Source of the DNA: Lachnospiraceae bacterium
GTDB taxonomy: Bacteria > Bacillota > Clostridia > Lachnospirales > Lachnospiraceae
Assembly: GCA_024691425.1 (NCBI GenBank)
Contig: JAILNQ010000123.1
Coordinates: 124,001 to 188,000 of the forward strand
Length of the DNA: 64,000 bases
Reading direction: 5' to 3'
In this document: in pieces, positions 61,940-64,000 of the stretch
Position numbering within the stretch: the stretch's first letter is position 1
How the letters are laid out: every line of letters begins with the position of its first letter
Program-made: the position numbers and the translations under genes
Notes under the pieces: model-generated
Told to the model about the DNA's origin: nothing
Databases searched by the model: none
What the model saw: only the letters and a program-made list of their open reading frames with translations

Positions 61940-62158
61940 TTATTTATCTCTCCAGATGATACGTCCTTTTGAAAGGTCATATGGAGACATTTCAAGCGTA
62001 ACCTTATCGCCTGGCAGGATACGTATGAAATTCATGCGGAGCTTCCCGCTGATATGCGCTATAACCTCGTGGTCGTTTTCGAGTTTAACCCGGAACATCG
62101 CATTGGGAAGTTTCTCTACTACAGTACCCTCAAGCTCGATAACATCTGCTTTTGACAT
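61940..62158 (-). CDS. infA: Translation initiation factor IF-1
   Basis: 72 residues, a single S1-like OB fold: [28 protein letters not shown] and [28 protein letters not shown]. It binds the A site of the 30S subunit during initiation. GGAGG lies just upstream; the map gene ends 22 bases before. In some relatives a KOW-domain gene lies between map and infA; it is not present here. Confidence 0.98.
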   Translation of the reverse strand: MSKADVIELEGTVVEKLPNAMFRVKLENDHEVIAHISGKLRMNFIRILPGDKVTLEMSPYDLSKGRIIWRDK

Positions 62159-62179
62159 CTAAAATCCTCCGTGTAATAT

Positions 62180-62935
62180 CTAATGTGACAGTGTCAGTAT
62201 CTCGGGGGCTCCCTCGGTTATAAGTATCGTGTTCTCATAGTGAGCCGAAGGAAGTCCGTCTTCCGCAACTACTGTCCAGTCATCGTCAAGCCACTCGACA
62301 TCGCATCTTCCGAGATTTATCATCGGTTCGATACAGAGCGTCATTCCCGGCATGAGCTTCGGGCCTCTGCGGTTCTGACGGAAATTCGGGATCTGCGGAT
62401 CCTCGTGAAGAGAAGTCCCTATGCCGTGTCCGACCAGTTCTCTTACGATTCCGTAACCGTACGGCTTGATGAAATCATCAATGGCGTTCGAAATATCAAA
62501 CAGATGATTTCCGGCTCTTGCCTTTTTTATCCCTTCGAAGAATGCCTGCTTCGTGACATCCATGAGCTGCTGAACTTCCGGTGAAACATTTCCGACCGGA
62601 TATGTCCTTGCCGCGTCTGAATGATATCCTTTGTAAATGAGGCCGGCATCAAGACTGACTATATCGCCGTCCCGCAGAATGCGGTTCTTCTTCGGGATTC
62701 CGTGAACGACTTCTTCATTGACGGAAACGCATATGCTCGCGGGATAGCCGTTATAGTTGAGAAAATTCGGAATTCCGCCTCTTTCCCGAATGAGCCTGTC
62801 CCCGTATCTGTCGATCTCAAGCGTGGAAATCCCCGGCTTTACGAATCTGCCGAGTTCGTCATGCACCTCCTCAAGAAGCCTGCACGATTCCCTCATCAGC
62901 TCAATTTCACGTTCGGATTTTATCGTTACAGCCAT
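62180..62935 (-). CDS. map: Type I methionine aminopeptidase
   Basis: 251 residues. The metal ligands are in DIVSLDAGLIYKGYHSDAART (two Asp), VRELVGHGIGTSLHEDPQIPNF (His), and TLCIEPMINLG and HYENTILIT (two Glu). It removes the initiator methionine. The ORF track starts 13 codons too early; the ATG at 62935 has GGGAG 6 bases upstream and lies 1 base after the adk stop. Confidence 0.97.
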   Translation of the reverse strand: MAVTIKSEREIELMRESCRLLEEVHDELGRFVKPGISTLEIDRYGDRLIRERGGIPNFLNYNGYPASICVSVNEEVVHGIPKKNRILRDGDIVSLDAGLIYKGYHSDAARTYPVGNVSPEVQQLMDVTKQAFFEGIKKARAGNHLFDISNAIDDFIKPYGYGIVRELVGHGIGTSLHEDPQIPNFRQNRRGPKLMPGMTLCIEPMINLGRCDVEWLDDDWTVVAEDGLPSAHYENTILITEGAPEILTLSH

Positions 62936-62936
62936 A

Positions 62937-63581
62937 TCATTCTCCCAGAAGCTTTTCGATGTCGGCGAAAACATCCTTCATGTCTTTTGTGCCGTCAACG
63001 GTTCTTAAGATGTTCAGCCTGCTGTAATAGTCTATGAGAGGCTGCGTCTGTTTATGATAGACCTCAAGACGCTTTTTCACTGTTTCGGGTTTGTCATCAT
63101 CACGGAGCACTAATTCGGCACCGCATGCATCACAGATTCCTTCCTTCTTCGGAGGGATATGCTCAACATGATAGGTCGCGCCGCATTTAGGGCATGCGCG
63201 CCTGCCGCTCATTCTCCGGATTATGTTCTCATCAGGAACATTGACGTCTATAGCAAGGTCGATCTTGTCGCCGAGCTTTGCTACTTCGGTGTCCAGTACC
63301 TCGGCCTGGGGAATCGTCCTGGGGAATCCGTCAAGCACATATCCGTCCGCGCAGTCGTCGGCCAAAACTCTGTCGAGAAGTATCCTGACAGTCAGCTCAT
63401 CGGGAACGAGCTGTCCCTTATCCATGTATTCCTTTGCTTCTTTTCCGAGATCCGTTCCTGCTTTAATGTTCGCACGGAAAATGTCTCCCGTTGAGATATG
63501 GGGAATGCCGTACTTTTCCGCTATGAGTTTTGCCTGCGTGCCCTTTCCGGCGCCGGGCGCTCCGAGCATTATGATCTTCAT
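62937..63581 (-). CDS. adk: Adenylate kinase
   Basis: 214 residues. P-loop GAPGAGKGTQAK, AMP-binding ISTGDIFRANI and LDGFPRTIPQAE. The LID domain carries a zinc site CPKCGATYH ... CDACG (four Cys), the form common in Gram-positive bacteria. It balances ATP, ADP and AMP. It is separated from secY by a strong 13-base hairpin. Confidence 0.98.
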   Translation of the reverse strand: MKIIMLGAPGAGKGTQAKLIAEKYGIPHISTGDIFRANIKAGTDLGKEAKEYMDKGQLVPDELTVRILLDRVLADDCADGYVLDGFPRTIPQAEVLDTEVAKLGDKIDLAIDVNVPDENIIRRMSGRRACPKCGATYHVEHIPPKKEGICDACGAELVLRDDDKPETVKKRLEVYHKQTQPLIDYYSRLNILRTVDGTKDMKDVFADIEKLLGE

Positions 63582-63607
63582 TTTGGTATCCTTTTCTAAT
63601 AGTTGCC

Positions 63608-63638
63608 AAAGACAAGGCCGTTTACCGGCCTTGTCTTT
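63608..63638 (-). terminator. Strong hairpin between secY and adk
   Basis: AAAGACAAGGCCG-5-CGGCCTTGTCTTT, a perfect 13-base stem. The T tract of the minus strand is within the stem and ends in TTTGG, so termination is probably partial; it may reduce transcription into adk or protect the secY message. Confidence 0.55.
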
Positions 63639-63670
63639 CCTATCTGCTTTTCGTAGGCTTTATGCCTTTT

Positions 63671-64000
63671 TCAGTCTGTCAGGAATCCTTTATAATTTCT
63701 GACAAGCATCTGGGATTCAATCTGCTTCATTGTCTCAAGTATTACACCGACGATGATGATAAGGCTTGTTCCGCCGAACGATACGCTCGCACCGAACAGT
63801 CCGTTGAATACTATCGGAATCATCGCTACGATTATAAGACCGATAGCTCCGATGAATACGATGTAATTGAGAACCTTCGTAAGGTATTCCTGGGTAGGCT
63901 TGCCGGGACGTGTTCCCGGAATGAAGCCGCCCGACTTCTTCATGTTCTCAGCAACTTCCATCGGATTGAACGTAATGGAAGTATAGAAATATGCAAAGAA
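63671..64000 (-). CDS. secY: Protein translocase subunit SecY, C-terminal part
   Basis: The gene continues beyond the window; the last 109 codons are visible. [13 protein letters not shown] at the edge, [20 protein letters not shown] and [29 protein letters not shown] are typical for SecY helices 8-10. The ORF-track start at 63961 is only an internal Met. SecY forms the membrane channel for protein export. Confidence 0.96.
   Translation of the reverse strand, partial: FFAYFYTSITFNPMEVAENMKKSGGFIPGTRPGKPTQEYLTKVLNYIVFIGAIGLIIVAMIPIVFNGLFGASVSFGGTSLIIIVGVILETMKQIESQMLVRNYKGFLTD

Noticed and set aside
1-64000. CRISPR arrays, insertion sequences, prophage or integrase genes
   Set aside because: No regularly spaced repeats, transposase or integrase motifs were found by reading.

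Overview
The window looks like a chromosomal segment of a low-to-mid GC Firmicute, most likely a clostridium of the Lachnospiraceae type. The evidence is the secY-adk-map-infA-rpmJ-rpsM-rpsK-rpsD-rpoA-rplQ-ecfA1-ecfA2-ecfT-truA order, an L17 carrying the long insertion seen in that group, two pyruvate/2-oxoacid:ferredoxin oxidoreductases (strict anaerobe), Shine-Dalgarno sites of the AGGAGG type on nearly all genes, and many plant-sugar hydrolases. Nearly everything is on the minus strand. The plus-strand genes are yjfB, galK, rarA, a tRNA-Gly, an HXXEE gene and a ROK remnant. I see no insertion sequence, prophage or CRISPR array.

Layout from left to right. 1-4.9 kb: accessory regulators and enzymes (GNAT, SPL radical SAM, WYL regulator, PAP2-like/XRE/GNAT cluster, an XRE-superoxide-reductase-like fusion). 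5-9.2 kb: a self-regulated tetR-MFS-CPBP-PaaK-like operon whose promoter lies between two operator-like dyads. 9.2-17.7 kb: aldo/keto reductase, one-chain PFOR, a TIM-barrel/acyl-CoA-synthetase fusion and a LeuA-like protein without catalytic residues. 17.8-23 kb: ctpA, envC-like hydrolase activator, ftsX, ftsE and a CdaR-family regulator (division and wall module). 23-28.2 kb: membrane glycosyltransferase, YjfB, an orphan sensor-like protein, GH43 and a CPBP protease. 28.2-33 kb: a four-subunit 2-oxoacid:ferredoxin oxidoreductase operon followed by a degenerate CbiE/CbiT-like protein and a CvfB-like S1 protein.

33-42.3 kb is a galactoside locus: GH36 alpha-galactosidase, GPH-type sugar:cation symporter and GH2 beta-galactosidase in one operon, with galK opposite and galT convergent to galK. 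Together they import and cleave alpha- and beta-galactosides and feed galactose into the Leloir pathway. No galE or galM is in the window. An 18-bp perfect palindrome sits between two face-to-face promoters that would serve galK and the hydrolase operon. 42.4-46.1 kb: rarA, tRNA-Gly(CCC) and a membrane diguanylate cyclase. 46.1-49.8 kb: TetR/HXXEE pair, a 37-residue membrane peptide gene missed by the ORF track, a ROK regulator remnant, an esterase, a YhcC-type radical SAM protein and a DUF6171-like protein. 49.7-55 kb: GH51 arabinofuranosidase and a VWA/MoxR-AAA/LRR trio. 55-64 kb: truA, ECF transporter module and the ribosomal-protein alpha operon, with a 339-nt hairpin-rich spacer between rpmJ and rpsM.

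The strongest leads for something not described are the rpmJ-rpsM structured spacer, the VWA-AAA-LRR trio with its in-frame TGA, the LeuA-like pseudoenzyme plus TIM-barrel/acyl-CoA-synthetase fusion beside PFOR, the degenerate CbiT-like protein tied to the oxidoreductase operon, and the palindrome-centred galactoside control region. All family assignments are from reading motifs; no database search was possible.
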